Positions 25,562 to 33,188 of a stretch of 44,993 nt of DNA are shown piece by piece. The notes beneath the pieces are model-generated. The model ran no database searches. It was not told the DNA's origin and was given only the letters and a program-made list of their open reading frames with translations. The translations under genes and the position numbers were made by a program. Position 1 is the first letter of the stretch. Each line of letters opens with the position of its first letter. The DNA is from DASZMJ01 sp035551935. Lineage in GTDB: Bacteria > Planctomycetota > Planctomycetia > Isosphaerales > Isosphaeraceae. The stretch covers positions 1 through 44,993 of the forward strand of contig DASZMJ010000273.1 of NCBI GenBank assembly GCA_035551935.1, in the 5' to 3' direction.

Positions 25562-27859
25562 TCAAGGAACATACAAGAACTCGTTCCGATTCAGCATCGC
25601 CGACGCGAAGTCGACCCACGCGGCGGCCTCGGCCGGGTCGAGGCCGGGGGGCAGGTAGGTGGGCGCGGCGAGCGTCGCCGGGTCGCGCGGGCGGAGGAGG
25701 TCGGCCTGCGACGCCAGGAACGACCGGGCCCGCGCCAGCTCGTCGGGCCGGGGCCCTCGGCCGAGCACGATCGCGGTGGCGCGGGCGACCCGGGCGTCGA
25801 GGTCGGACGCCGACTCGCGGAGGACGCGGCCGGCCAGCGCGCGGGCGCGGCCGAGGGCGAAGTCGGAGTTCAGGAGCATCAACGGCTGCAACGCGTGCGT
25901 GCTGACCGGCCGGACCGGGCAGGGGTTCTGCGTGTCGGGGGCGTCGAAGGCGTCGAGCAGCGGGTAGCGGACGTTCCGCTTGCGGAAGAGGTACAGCGAC
26001 CGCCGCGCGTGCTCGGCCGGGTCGGGCGTCTCGGGCCAGAGGTCCACGACCTCGGCCTCGGTGAAGATCAGCTCCTCGACCTCCTCCTCGATCGGCGCCA
26101 GCACGCCCGGCCCGCCCATCTTCGGGTTCAACTCGCCCGAGGCCGCGAGCATCGCGTCGCGCAGCGCCTCGGCGTCGAGCCGGCGGCGGTTCATCCGCCA
26201 GAGGAAGGAATTCTCGGGATCTTTCTTGTCATAGGTGTGGATATTGGACGCTTGCCGATACGCCGACGACGTGACCATCAGGCGGTGGATCGGCTTGAGC
26301 CGCCAGCCGTCGGCGACGAGCTCGGCGGCGAGCCAGTCGAGCAATTCGGGGTGCGAGGGGTCCTCGCCGCGGGCGCCGAAGTCGCTGGGGGTGGCGACGA
26401 GGCCGCGGCCGAAGTGGTGCTGCCAGAGCCGGTTGACGATCACGCGGGCGGTGAGCGGGTTGTCGGCCCGGGTCAGCCAGCGCGCCAGGGCGAGCCGACG
26501 GCCGGTGGTCTCGGCGGTCGGAGTCGGGTCGGCGAAGGCGTCGGGCGGCTGCGAGGCGAGCAGGATGCCGGTGGGTCGGGGGGCGACCTTCGGGCCGGGG
26601 TTCTTCACGTCGCCGCGGCGGAAGACGAAGGTGTCGGGCGCCTCGACCTTCCGGTCCACCAGGGCCATCGCGTGCGCGATCGGGCGTGGCCGGGTGATCT
26701 CGACGTCGTGGATCGCGCGCTTCAGGCGCTCGCGCTCGGCGTGGTCGGCCGGGTGCTTCGCGACCTCGGCGGCGAGCTCCTCCCAGGTGACATTCAGGGT
26801 CGTCTGCGTCCCCTCGACGAGCTTCTTCTGGAGCGGGGACCGCTCCTCCCGAGGGGTTTCGAGCGCGGCGCGCTCGGCCGCGTTGAGCCGCGCCTCCTTC
26901 TCGGCGCGGAGGCGCTTGCGGTACGGGCCTTCGAGCGTGTCGAGGGACTTCTTCAACGGGGCGAGCTTCGCGTCGACGGCCTTCGTCGCGGCGGCGTGGG
27001 CGGCCTTCTCGGCGTCGTTGGCGATCGGCCGGTCGACGTACTCGGTGGCGGCGAAGAAGGACTGGAGGCGGTAGTAATCGGTCGTCGGGATCGGGTCGAA
27101 CTTGTGGTCGTGGCAGCGGGCGCAGGCCATCGTCAGGCCGAGCACGACCGAGCCGACCGTGCCCGTGATCTCGGTCAATTCCGACTGCCGCTTCACCGCC
27201 GGGTCGATGTTGCCGCTGACGACCTCGCGCGGGCCCGAGCGGGCGAAGCCGGTGGCGATCAACGCGTCCGGGTCGCCGGGCCGGGCCTCGTCGCCGGCGA
27301 GCTGCAACGTGAGGAATTGATCGTACGGCATGTCATCGTTGAGGGCGCGGACGACCCAGTCGCGATACCGCCAGGCGTCGGGGCGCTCGGCGTCGAGCTC
27401 GAAGCCGTTGGAGTCGGCGTAGTGGGCCAGGTCGAGCCAGTGTTGCGCCCAGCGCTCGCCGAACTGCGGCGAGTCGAGCAGCCGATCGACGAGCCGCTCG
27501 TAGGCGTCCGGCCTCCGGTCGGCGAGGAAGGCCGCGACCTCCTCGGGGGTCGGCGGCAGGCCGGTCAGGTCGAGCCGCAGGCGGCGGATCAACGCCACGC
27601 GGTCGGCCTCGGGCGCGTGCGCCATGTGGAGCGATTCGAGCTCCTTGAGGACGAAGGCGTCGCACGGGTTGCGGGGCCACGCCCCCTCGACGACCGTCGG
27701 CACCGCCGGCCGCGACACCGGCCGGAACGACCAGTGCTCGCGCTGCTCGGGCGAGAATCTCTCCGGCGGCGCGACCGCGTGGGCATCATCCCCTCCGCGG
27801 ACCGTTCCGGTCGCGAGCACAATCGCGATTGCAGCGATGATGACGTCGACGCGCGTCAT
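25562..27859 (-). CDS. DUF1549/DUF1553 protein without PSCyt1 domain
   Basis: 765 residues. The signal peptide (VDVIIAAIAIVLATGTVRG) follows the ATG at 27859; the frame is open for another 20 codons upstream but these are not signal-like. DUF1549 covers about 45-280 (HWSFRPVSRP, DLTGLPPTP, FGERWAQHWLDLAHYAD, CARCHDHKFDPI). A charged helical linker covers about 290-430 (KSLDTLEGPYRKRLRAEKE). DUF1553 covers about 470-740 (RWLTRADNPLTARVIVNRLW, FGARGEDPSHPELLDWLA, SSAYRQAS). It is the second such protein in the window but lacks the N-terminal CxxCH domain of the first. It is followed by the TPR gene in an apparent operon. Function is unknown for the family; a role in surface or substrate binding is often assumed. 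Confidence 0.9.
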   Translation of the reverse strand: MTRVDVIIAAIAIVLATGTVRGGDDAHAVAPPERFSPEQREHWSFRPVSRPAVPTVVEGAWPRNPCDAFVLKELESLHMAHAPEADRVALIRRLRLDLTGLPPTPEEVAAFLADRRPDAYERLVDRLLDSPQFGERWAQHWLDLAHYADSNGFELDAERPDAWRYRDWVVRALNDDMPYDQFLTLQLAGDEARPGDPDALIATGFARSGPREVVSGNIDPAVKRQSELTEITGTVGSVVLGLTMACARCHDHKFDPIPTTDYYRLQSFFAATEYVDRPIANDAEKAAHAAATKAVDAKLAPLKKSLDTLEGPYRKRLRAEKEARLNAAERAALETPREERSPLQKKLVEGTQTTLNVTWEELAAEVAKHPADHAERERLKRAIHDVEITRPRPIAHAMALVDRKVEAPDTFVFRRGDVKNPGPKVAPRPTGILLASQPPDAFADPTPTAETTGRRLALARWLTRADNPLTARVIVNRLWQHHFGRGLVATPSDFGARGEDPSHPELLDWLAAELVADGWRLKPIHRLMVTSSAYRQASNIHTYDKKDPENSFLWRMNRRRLDAEALRDAMLAASGELNPKMGGPGVLAPIEEEVEELIFTEAEVVDLWPETPDPAEHARRSLYLFRKRNVRYPLLDAFDAPDTQNPCPVRPVSTHALQPLMLLNSDFALGRARALAGRVLRESASDLDARVARATAIVLGRGPRPDELARARSFLASQADLLRPRDPATLAAPTYLPPGLDPAEAAAWVDFASAMLNRNEFLYVP

Positions 27860-28249
27860 GGGGCTCGGCTCCGGACCGTCGGTCGTCGGGCGTCGCGGCG
27901 GGCTCGGCCCATTCCTCAATGGCTATTGTGCCGGCGCGTATCACCGTTGCCAAGCTCCGGGTGCCCCGGGTTCGGCCTCGAGCCCGGGGCGCCCAGCAGG
28001 GCAAACGCATCTAATTCACAAATCCTTGTCTGCAAAGAACTTGCGACTAGTTGAATTCCGTGCACTAGATTGCAAATCCTTGCAGGACAAGGATTTGCGA
28101 AACACGTGCGTTCGCCCTGGGGCGCCCAGGCGGGGGGCACGAGGAGCGTGCCTGCGACGAAGGAAGGATCGGGCGCGCGAGTTGCGAGATCGGGGAGGGC
28201 CGGATTCTTGGGCATTCGAGGCGGAACCTGGGCGAGAGGAGGTGATCGG
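27860..28249. other. Divergent intergenic region filled by nested palindromes
   Basis: This is 390 bases between the divergently read DUF1549/DUF1553 and SRPBCC genes. Most of it is the palindromic element described separately. Strong GAGAGGAGGTG at 28235-28245 serves the SRPBCC gene. I see no coding potential of its own. Confidence 0.6.
27964..28234. repeat. Nested palindromic element with alternative hairpins
   Basis: An outer arm with CCCCGGG/CCCGGGG (27964-27970, 27983-27989) encloses GGTTCGGCCTCGA. A related inverted end (ATTCGAGGCGGAACCTG) lies at 28214-28230. Inside, arms near 27998-28009 and 28107-28118 pair at 11 of 12 positions. The innermost AT-richer part has CAAATCCTTGTC (28019-28030) and GCAAATCCTTG (28072-28082). 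Both can pair with the same strand GACAAGGATTTGC (28086-28098), so the two hairpins exclude each other. The outer ends match the palindrome inside SGNH paralogue 4. Confidence 0.75.
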
Positions 28250-29017
28250 ATGACGACGCTCCACGCGGTCGACTCCGTCGGGAGGCGGGTCCGGGAGCGG
28301 GACGAGGACGAGGGGTTCGCGAGCGCGGCGAACGTCGGCACGGCCGAGCGCGTGGCCACCGGGGCCCTCGGCGCGGCCCTGGCGCTGGGCGGGCTCCGGC
28401 GCGGCACGCCGGGCGGCTGGCTGGCCGCGAGCCTCGGCGGTGCCCTGGCCGTCCGGGCCGCGACGGGCTATTGCCCCGTGTACGGGGCCATGGGAGTCGC
28501 CCCGGCGGGCAAGGCCCGCGCCGACCGAGCGACCACGTTCCGGGGCGTGAAGGTCCGCTCCACCTTCACGATCAACAGGCCCGCCCAGGAGTGCTACGAC
28601 TTCTGGCGGAACTTCGAGAACCTGCCCCGGTTCATGACGCACTTGAAGTCCGTCACCGTGCTCGACGGGCGCCGGTCGCACTGGGAGGCCGAGGGGCCGC
28701 TCAACCAGCTCGTTGGCTGGGACGCCGAGATCCTCGAGGACAAGCCCGGCGAATTGATCTCGTGGAAGACGATCGGCCTGGCCGACGTCCACAACGCCGG
28801 CTCGGTCCGGTTCCGGCCCGCCTCGGGCAACCGGGGGACCGAGGTCGTCGCCGAGGTCAGCTACGAGCCCCCCGCCGGCTCGGTCGGCGTGGCCCTGGCC
28901 AAGCTCACCGGCGCCGACCCGAAGCACCTGATCCGCGAGGACCTCCGCCGCTTCAAGCAGCTCGTCGAGGCCGGCGAGGTCGCCACCATCACCGGCCAAT
29001 CCCATTGCCGCAGATAG
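28250..29017 (+). CDS. DUF2892-like plus SRPBCC (polyketide cyclase-like) protein
   Basis: 255 residues. Residues about 25-80 resemble DUF2892 (NVGTAERVATGALGAALALGG, then GYCPVYGAMGV), with two short hydrophobic stretches, so membrane association is likely. Residues about 100-240 form an SRPBCC-type helix-grip domain (FTINRPAQECYDFWRNFENL, LPRFMTHLKSV, YEPPAGSVG). These domains bind hydrophobic ligands; the ligand is unknown. The ATG has a strong GAGGAGG. The gene lies 47 bases before a zinc alcohol dehydrogenase gene on the same strand, a pairing that suggests a joint stress or detoxification role. The ribosome binding site directly adjoins the palindromic element upstream. Confidence 0.85.
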   Translation: MTTLHAVDSVGRRVRERDEDEGFASAANVGTAERVATGALGAALALGGLRRGTPGGWLAASLGGALAVRAATGYCPVYGAMGVAPAGKARADRATTFRGVKVRSTFTINRPAQECYDFWRNFENLPRFMTHLKSVTVLDGRRSHWEAEGPLNQLVGWDAEILEDKPGELISWKTIGLADVHNAGSVRFRPASGNRGTEVVAEVSYEPPAGSVGVALAKLTGADPKHLIREDLRRFKQLVEAGEVATITGQSHCRR

Positions 29018-29064
29018 GACCCGGACGCGACCGCACCCCCTTCTCCGAAAGGAACCCCACACCC

Positions 29065-30231
29065 ATGAGAGCCCTCTGCTGGGACGGCCTGCGCCGGGTG
29101 GCGATGTGCAACGCGCCCGACCCGAAGATCCTCAACCCCAACGACGCGATCGTCAAGGTGACGACCACGGCGATCTGCGGCTCCGACCTGCACCTGATGG
29201 ACGGCTACGTCCCGACGATGCAGAAGGGGGACATCCTCGGCCACGAGTTCATGGGCATGGTCGTCGAGGTCGGCCGCGAGGTCAGGTCGCTGAAGGTCGG
29301 CGATCGCGTCGTCGTGCCGTTCACGATCGCCTGCGGGCGCTGCTTCTTCTGCGAGCGCGACCTCTGGTCGCTCTGCGACAACACCAACCCCAACGCCGAC
29401 GTCGCCGAGCTCGCCAACGGCTACACGACGTCAGGCATCTATGGATATTCTCACATGTACGGAGGCTACGCCGGCGGCCAGTCCGAGTACGTGCGCGTGC
29501 CGTTCGCCGACGTCAACCCGATGAAGGTGCCCGACGGGTTGGAGGACGAGCAGGTCCTCTTCCTCACCGACATCTTCCCGACCGGCTACATGGCCGCCGA
29601 GAACGGCAACATCCAGGGGGGCGACACGGTCGCCGTCTGGGGCTGCGGGCCGGTCGGCCAGTTCGCGATCCGGAGCGCCTTCCTGCTCGGGGCCGAGCGG
29701 GTCATCGCCATCGACCGCATCCCGAGCCGGCTCCGCATGGCCGAGGACGGCGGCGCCGAGACGTTCCACATGGACGAAGTCGACGTCTTCGAGGCCGTCC
29801 GCGAGGTCACCGGCGGCCGCGGCCCCGACGTCTGCATCGACTGCGTCGGCATGGAGGCGATGGGCCACGGCCTCGACGCCGTCCTCGACCGCGCCAAGGC
29901 CGCGTTGTTCCTCGCCACCGACCGCGCCCACGCCTTGCGACAGGCCATCACCCTCTGCCGCAAAGGTGGCACCGTGTCGATCCCCGGCGTCTACGCCGCC
30001 GTACCCGACAAGTTCCCGATCGGCCCCGCGTTCGCCAAGGGTCTTACCTTCAAGATGGGCCAGACCCACGTCCAGCGCTACCTGCGCCCGTTGCTCGACC
30101 TCGTCGTCCAGGGGAAGATCGACCCCCGTTTCGTCATCACCCATCGGCTCCCCCTCGACCAGGCCCCGCGCGGCTACGACCTCTTCCGCAACCACCAGGA
30201 CGAATGCATCAAGGTTGTGCTCAAGCCGTGA
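29065..30231 (+). CDS. Zinc-dependent alcohol dehydrogenase, formaldehyde-dehydrogenase-like
   Basis: 388 residues of the medium-chain dehydrogenase family. Catalytic zinc ligands are seen as Cys38 in AICGSDLH and the His/Glu pair in GHEFMG. The structural zinc lobe has four cysteines in CGRCFFCERDLWSLC at about 90-104. A Rossmann segment (VAVWGCGPVGQFAI, about 190-203) binds NAD(P). The insert around residues 110-140 (GYSHMYGGYAGGQSEYVRVP) is typical of the glutathione-independent formaldehyde dehydrogenase-like branch. The enzyme likely oxidises a small alcohol or aldehyde; the exact substrate is not determinable. The ATG has AAAGGAA upstream. It probably shares a transcript with the preceding SRPBCC gene. 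Confidence 0.92.
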   Translation: MRALCWDGLRRVAMCNAPDPKILNPNDAIVKVTTTAICGSDLHLMDGYVPTMQKGDILGHEFMGMVVEVGREVRSLKVGDRVVVPFTIACGRCFFCERDLWSLCDNTNPNADVAELANGYTTSGIYGYSHMYGGYAGGQSEYVRVPFADVNPMKVPDGLEDEQVLFLTDIFPTGYMAAENGNIQGGDTVAVWGCGPVGQFAIRSAFLLGAERVIAIDRIPSRLRMAEDGGAETFHMDEVDVFEAVREVTGGRGPDVCIDCVGMEAMGHGLDAVLDRAKAALFLATDRAHALRQAITLCRKGGTVSIPGVYAAVPDKFPIGPAFAKGLTFKMGQTHVQRYLRPLLDLVVQGKIDPRFVITHRLPLDQAPRGYDLFRNHQDECIKVVLKP

Positions 30232-30351
30232 ACATGGGGGCGGTCGCGGGTTGCCCCGCGGGGTCGCACCTGTTGAAATCACCGGGAGGGTCGGCATGGG
30301 CGCGAGCCCGGGCCGGCCCTCGCGTGTCGTCGGGTGAGGGAGGGCGACCCG

Positions 30352-30774
30352 TTGGGGACGATCGAGACCTTCGACCACACCGCCGACGTCGGCCTCCGCG
30401 TCCGCGCGGGCGACCTCGACGACCTCTTCCGCACGGCGGCCGAGGGGGTCTTCGACTACATCGTCGCCAACCGCGACGCGGTCCGGGTCGTCGAGACGGA
30501 GTCGGTCGAGCTGGGCGACGACGACCCGGCCGAGCTGCTGGTCGCCTGGCTCAACGAGCTGATCTTCCGATCCGAGACGCGGCACCGGCTCTACACCCGC
30601 TTCGACGTCGCCCTCGCCGACGACGTCCGATCGCTCCGCGCCACCATCGGCGGCGAGCCGATCGACCGCGACCGCCACGTCCTCGACCACGAGGTCAAGG
30701 CCGTCACGCACCACGCCCTGAGCCTCGGCCGCGAGGGGGACGGCTGGATCGCAGAATTGATCTTGGATATCTAA
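30352..30774 (+). CDS. Archease family protein
   Basis: About 140 residues, the normal archease length. Archeases activate the RNA ligase RtcB. Seen are the N-terminal ETFDHTADVGLRV, the middle LLVAWLNELIFRSE, and the end VLDHEVKAVTHHAL with ELILDI. Acidic residues expected for the metal site (D in DHTADVG, final D) are present. The start is uncertain: TTG 30352 has GGGAGGG at ideal spacing, whereas GTG 30334, in the same frame, has none. The stop is two bases before the Nudix ATG, so the two are coupled. No rtcB gene is in the window, so the partner must lie elsewhere. Confidence 0.88.
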   Translation: MGTIETFDHTADVGLRVRAGDLDDLFRTAAEGVFDYIVANRDAVRVVETESVELGDDDPAELLVAWLNELIFRSETRHRLYTRFDVALADDVRSLRATIGGEPIDRDRHVLDHEVKAVTHHALSLGREGDGWIAELILDI

Positions 30775-30776
30775 AA

Positions 30777-31424
30777 ATGAGCGAAAAAATCGGTTTAAAA
30801 CCCTACTGTTACGAATCCCCGAGGCCTTCGGTGGCCGTGGATCTGGCGGTCTTCGGGCTCGACGGCGGGGCGTTGCGGGTCTTGCTCGTGCGGCGGAAGC
30901 ACGACCCGTTCGCCGGCCGTTGGGCCCTGCCGGGGGGCTTCCTCGACATCGACGAGCCGATCGAGGCGGCGGCCCGTCGCGAGCTTCGCGAGGAGACGGG
31001 GCTGGACGAGACCGGCGCCGTCGAGTTGATCGGCGTCTATGGCGACCCCGGCCGCGACCCGCGCGGCCGGGTCATCAGCCTGGCGCACGCCGCCGCGATC
31101 CGATCCCCCTTGCCCGACGTCGCCGGCGCCGACGACGCCGCCGAGGCCTCCTGGCTCGACCCCCGAGCCGAGCATCCCCTCGCCTTCGACCACCGCACGA
31201 TCCTCGCCCGCGCCCTCGACTGGCTCGCCGCCGGCGTCGCCGCCGGCCCGCTCGGCCTGGCACTGCTCCCCCGGGAATTCCGCCTGGATGACGTGGCGGC
31301 CCTCCATCGCGCCGTCCTCGGCCCGGCCGCGGCTGGATCGCCCACCGACTGGTGCCGACGGCTGGTGGAAGCGGGCAAGATCGTCGCCGCGGGAGGGGAC
31401 GGGACGCGGTTCACGACGGCCTGA
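30777..31424 (+). CDS. Nudix hydrolase with a C-terminal domain
   Basis: 215 residues. The Nudix box is seen as GGFLDIDEPIEAAARREL followed by REETGL (about 48-71), matching G-x5-E-x7-R-E-U-x-E-E-x-G-U. The family cleaves nucleoside diphosphates linked to another group. The N-terminal strand VDLAVFGLDGGALRVLLVRR is typical of ADP-ribose pyrophosphatase-like members. The C terminus (LLPREFRLDDVAALHRAVLG) resembles the start of the winged-helix part of NrtR-type proteins but appears truncated, so DNA binding is doubtful. The gene starts in a short AT-rich patch, two bases after the archease stop, and probably relies on coupled translation. Confidence 0.88.
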   Translation: MSEKIGLKPYCYESPRPSVAVDLAVFGLDGGALRVLLVRRKHDPFAGRWALPGGFLDIDEPIEAAARRELREETGLDETGAVELIGVYGDPGRDPRGRVISLAHAAAIRSPLPDVAGADDAAEASWLDPRAEHPLAFDHRTILARALDWLAAGVAAGPLGLALLPREFRLDDVAALHRAVLGPAAAGSPTDWCRRLVEAGKIVAAGGDGTRFTTA

Positions 31425-31580
31425 AACGCCCTCGATGTTCCCGGGACGCGACAGCCCGGGCGGCGGCGACAAGACACGCTTGCGGCCTGAATTCCCGCGT
31501 GCCATCATGGTGACGGCCGGATCGGGACAAGCCTCGCCCCGGCGACCCGGGGCGCCGGTCGGTTGGGGAGGGTCTCATCG

Positions 31581-32975
31581 ATGCTCGGACGATCGTGGGC
31601 GGCACCCGCCGCGGCAATCCTGCTCCTGGTCGTCGGCTGCTCGAAGCAGGGGGCCGGCACGCAGACTGCGGCCGCGCCGGGGCAATCGCCGGCGAAGGTA
31701 CGGTCGGGGTTGGCGCCCATCGTCGACGTCGGTGGGCCGGTCACGGAGGAGGACGCGAAGACGTTCGGCGCCGACCTCGAGAAGGCGGCCCGCGAGGGGG
31801 GCCCGGCGGTCAACCGCCTGATTAACTGGGACGCCCTGGTCGACCGGTCGACCGGCGGCCTCGGCGTCGCGGAGAAGCTGCGGACGAGCTTCAAGTCGGG
31901 CATCCTCCAGTCGGTCGGCAAGCCGAGCTCGCTGGGCGCGAAGCTGGCGGAGAACGTCGCCAACGGCGGCAGCTACGCGCTCCTGCACGTCCACGAGGTC
32001 GACGGCCGTCGCCGCGCGATGTTCCGCATGATCGACCCCCAGGGCGTCGTCGGCTACCAGGACTACGACCTCGCCCGCGGCGCCGACGGCAAGGTCCGCG
32101 CCGCCGACATCTTCGTCGTCACCTCCGGCGAGTCGCTCGCGGCGACCTTCCGCCGCGTCTTCATCCCGCTGGCGGCGCACGAGTCGCGCGGGCTGCTCGA
32201 GCGCCTCACCGGCGCCGAGTCGGACCTGGTCAAGAACCTGTCGAAGATCGAGGCGATGACCAACGCCCTGAACGGCGGCCAGTACTCCCGGGCGCTCGAC
32301 GCCTTCGACCAGCTCCCGCCCGCCCTCAAGAAGGAGAAGGCCTGGGAGATCCTCCGCATCCAGGCCGCCCAGAAGCTCGGCGACGACGCCAAGTACGCCG
32401 CCGCCATCGACGACTTCCGCGCCAACCACCCCGACGACCCCGCCGCCGACCTGCAATCAATAGATTCCTATATTATTAAGAAACAATACGAAAAGGCGAT
32501 CGAGGGCATCGACCGGCTCGACAAGGCGGTGGGGGGCGACCCGTACCTGGACACGATGCGCGGCAACGTCTACCTGATCTCGGAGAAGCCCGAGGAGGCC
32601 CGCAAGGCCGGCGAGCGGGCGATCGCCGAGGAGGCCGACCTGGTGCAGGGGTACGCGGTCGTCGTCGCGGCCACGCTCCGGACCAAGGAGTACGACGCGA
32701 CGCTCGACGCCCTCCGGAAGATGCGCAAGCAGTTCGGCCGGGTCAATATCGACGCATTCTCGGGGATGCAGGGCTACGACGAGTTCGCCAAGTCGCCGCA
32801 ATTCGAGGAGTTCCGGAAGGAGGCCGGCTCGGATTCGAAGCCGGGCGGCTCCGCCGACTCGGGTTCCAAACCGGCCGACACCTCCCCCGCCGCCCGCGGC
32901 AAGGGCCCAGGCCCCCGACGGCCCCCGCGGCTCTCGCGCCCGCCGATGGGCGGCCGACGCCGGCCCGGAAAGTGA
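31581..32975 (+). CDS. TPR-containing lipoprotein
   Basis: 464 residues. The leader (AAPAAAILLLVVGCSKQG) has a lipobox, with the modified Cys at about residue 21. The first half is a mixed domain of unknown family (SYALLHVHEVDGRRRAMFRM, then ADIFVVTSGESL). The second half has helical TPR-like units (QYSRALDAFDQLPPALKKE, KYAAAIDDFRANHPDDPAAD, QYEKAIEGIDRLDKAVGGDP, TKEYDATLDALRKM). The C-terminal tail is rich in Gly, Ser, Pro and Arg and likely disordered. The ATG has GGGGAGGG at good spacing; an in-frame TTG 18 bases earlier is less likely. An AT-rich patch at about 32455-32490 interrupts otherwise uniform GC-rich codon use. Confidence 0.85.
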   Translation: MLGRSWAAPAAAILLLVVGCSKQGAGTQTAAAPGQSPAKVRSGLAPIVDVGGPVTEEDAKTFGADLEKAAREGGPAVNRLINWDALVDRSTGGLGVAEKLRTSFKSGILQSVGKPSSLGAKLAENVANGGSYALLHVHEVDGRRRAMFRMIDPQGVVGYQDYDLARGADGKVRAADIFVVTSGESLAATFRRVFIPLAAHESRGLLERLTGAESDLVKNLSKIEAMTNALNGGQYSRALDAFDQLPPALKKEKAWEILRIQAAQKLGDDAKYAAAIDDFRANHPDDPAADLQSIDSYIIKKQYEKAIEGIDRLDKAVGGDPYLDTMRGNVYLISEKPEEARKAGERAIAEEADLVQGYAVVVAATLRTKEYDATLDALRKMRKQFGRVNIDAFSGMQGYDEFAKSPQFEEFRKEAGSDSKPGGSADSGSKPADTSPAARGKGPGPRRPPRLSRPPMGGRRRPGK

Positions 32976-33007
32976 AATCGTAGGGAAAAGGCGCGGAGTG
33001 ACCATCC

Positions 33008-33037
33008 TCGTAGGGCCGGGCGAGCCCGGCCCCACGA
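33008..33037. terminator. Strong GC hairpin after the lipoprotein gene
   Basis: Arms 33008-33021 and 33024-33037 (TCGTAGGGCCGGGC and GCCCGGCCCCACGA) pair at 13 of 14 positions with a two-base loop. It lies 33 bases after the stop. No T-run follows, so it may be a dispersed palindrome instead of an intrinsic terminator. Confidence 0.45.
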
Positions 33038-33071
33038 CGAACGTCCCCACTTTGCGCCCGATGCTCCGCAC

Positions 33072-33100
33072 TTTTGAGCCGGCCGGCGGCGGGTTATACT
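33072..33100 (+). promoter_or_regulatory. Candidate promoter for the PcrA/UvrD helicase
   Basis: TATACT (five of six matches) at 33095-33100 lies 17 bases after TTTTGA at 33072-33077. A TTGAGC reading of the -35 box would leave a 15-base spacer. This is a clear AT island in GC-rich DNA, about 89 bases before the ATG. Confidence 0.45.
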
Positions 33101-33188
33101 GTTCTATTGTTCGCCGCGAACGGCCCCGGAGCGGGGGACGAGGGCAGGCGACCGACGACCGCCATTCCAAGGAAGGGGACGCCCGCCC

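Noticed and set aside
23885..28054. A very long open frame (1389 codons) on the plus strand
   Set aside because: It runs antisense to the TPR and DUF1549/DUF1553 genes, which have clear domains, and begins in repeat DNA. High GC makes such long shadow frames common.
30777..31424. Nudix protein as an NrtR-type transcription regulator
   Set aside because: The C-terminal segment only partly resembles the winged helix and appears too short; no NAD-synthesis gene is adjacent.
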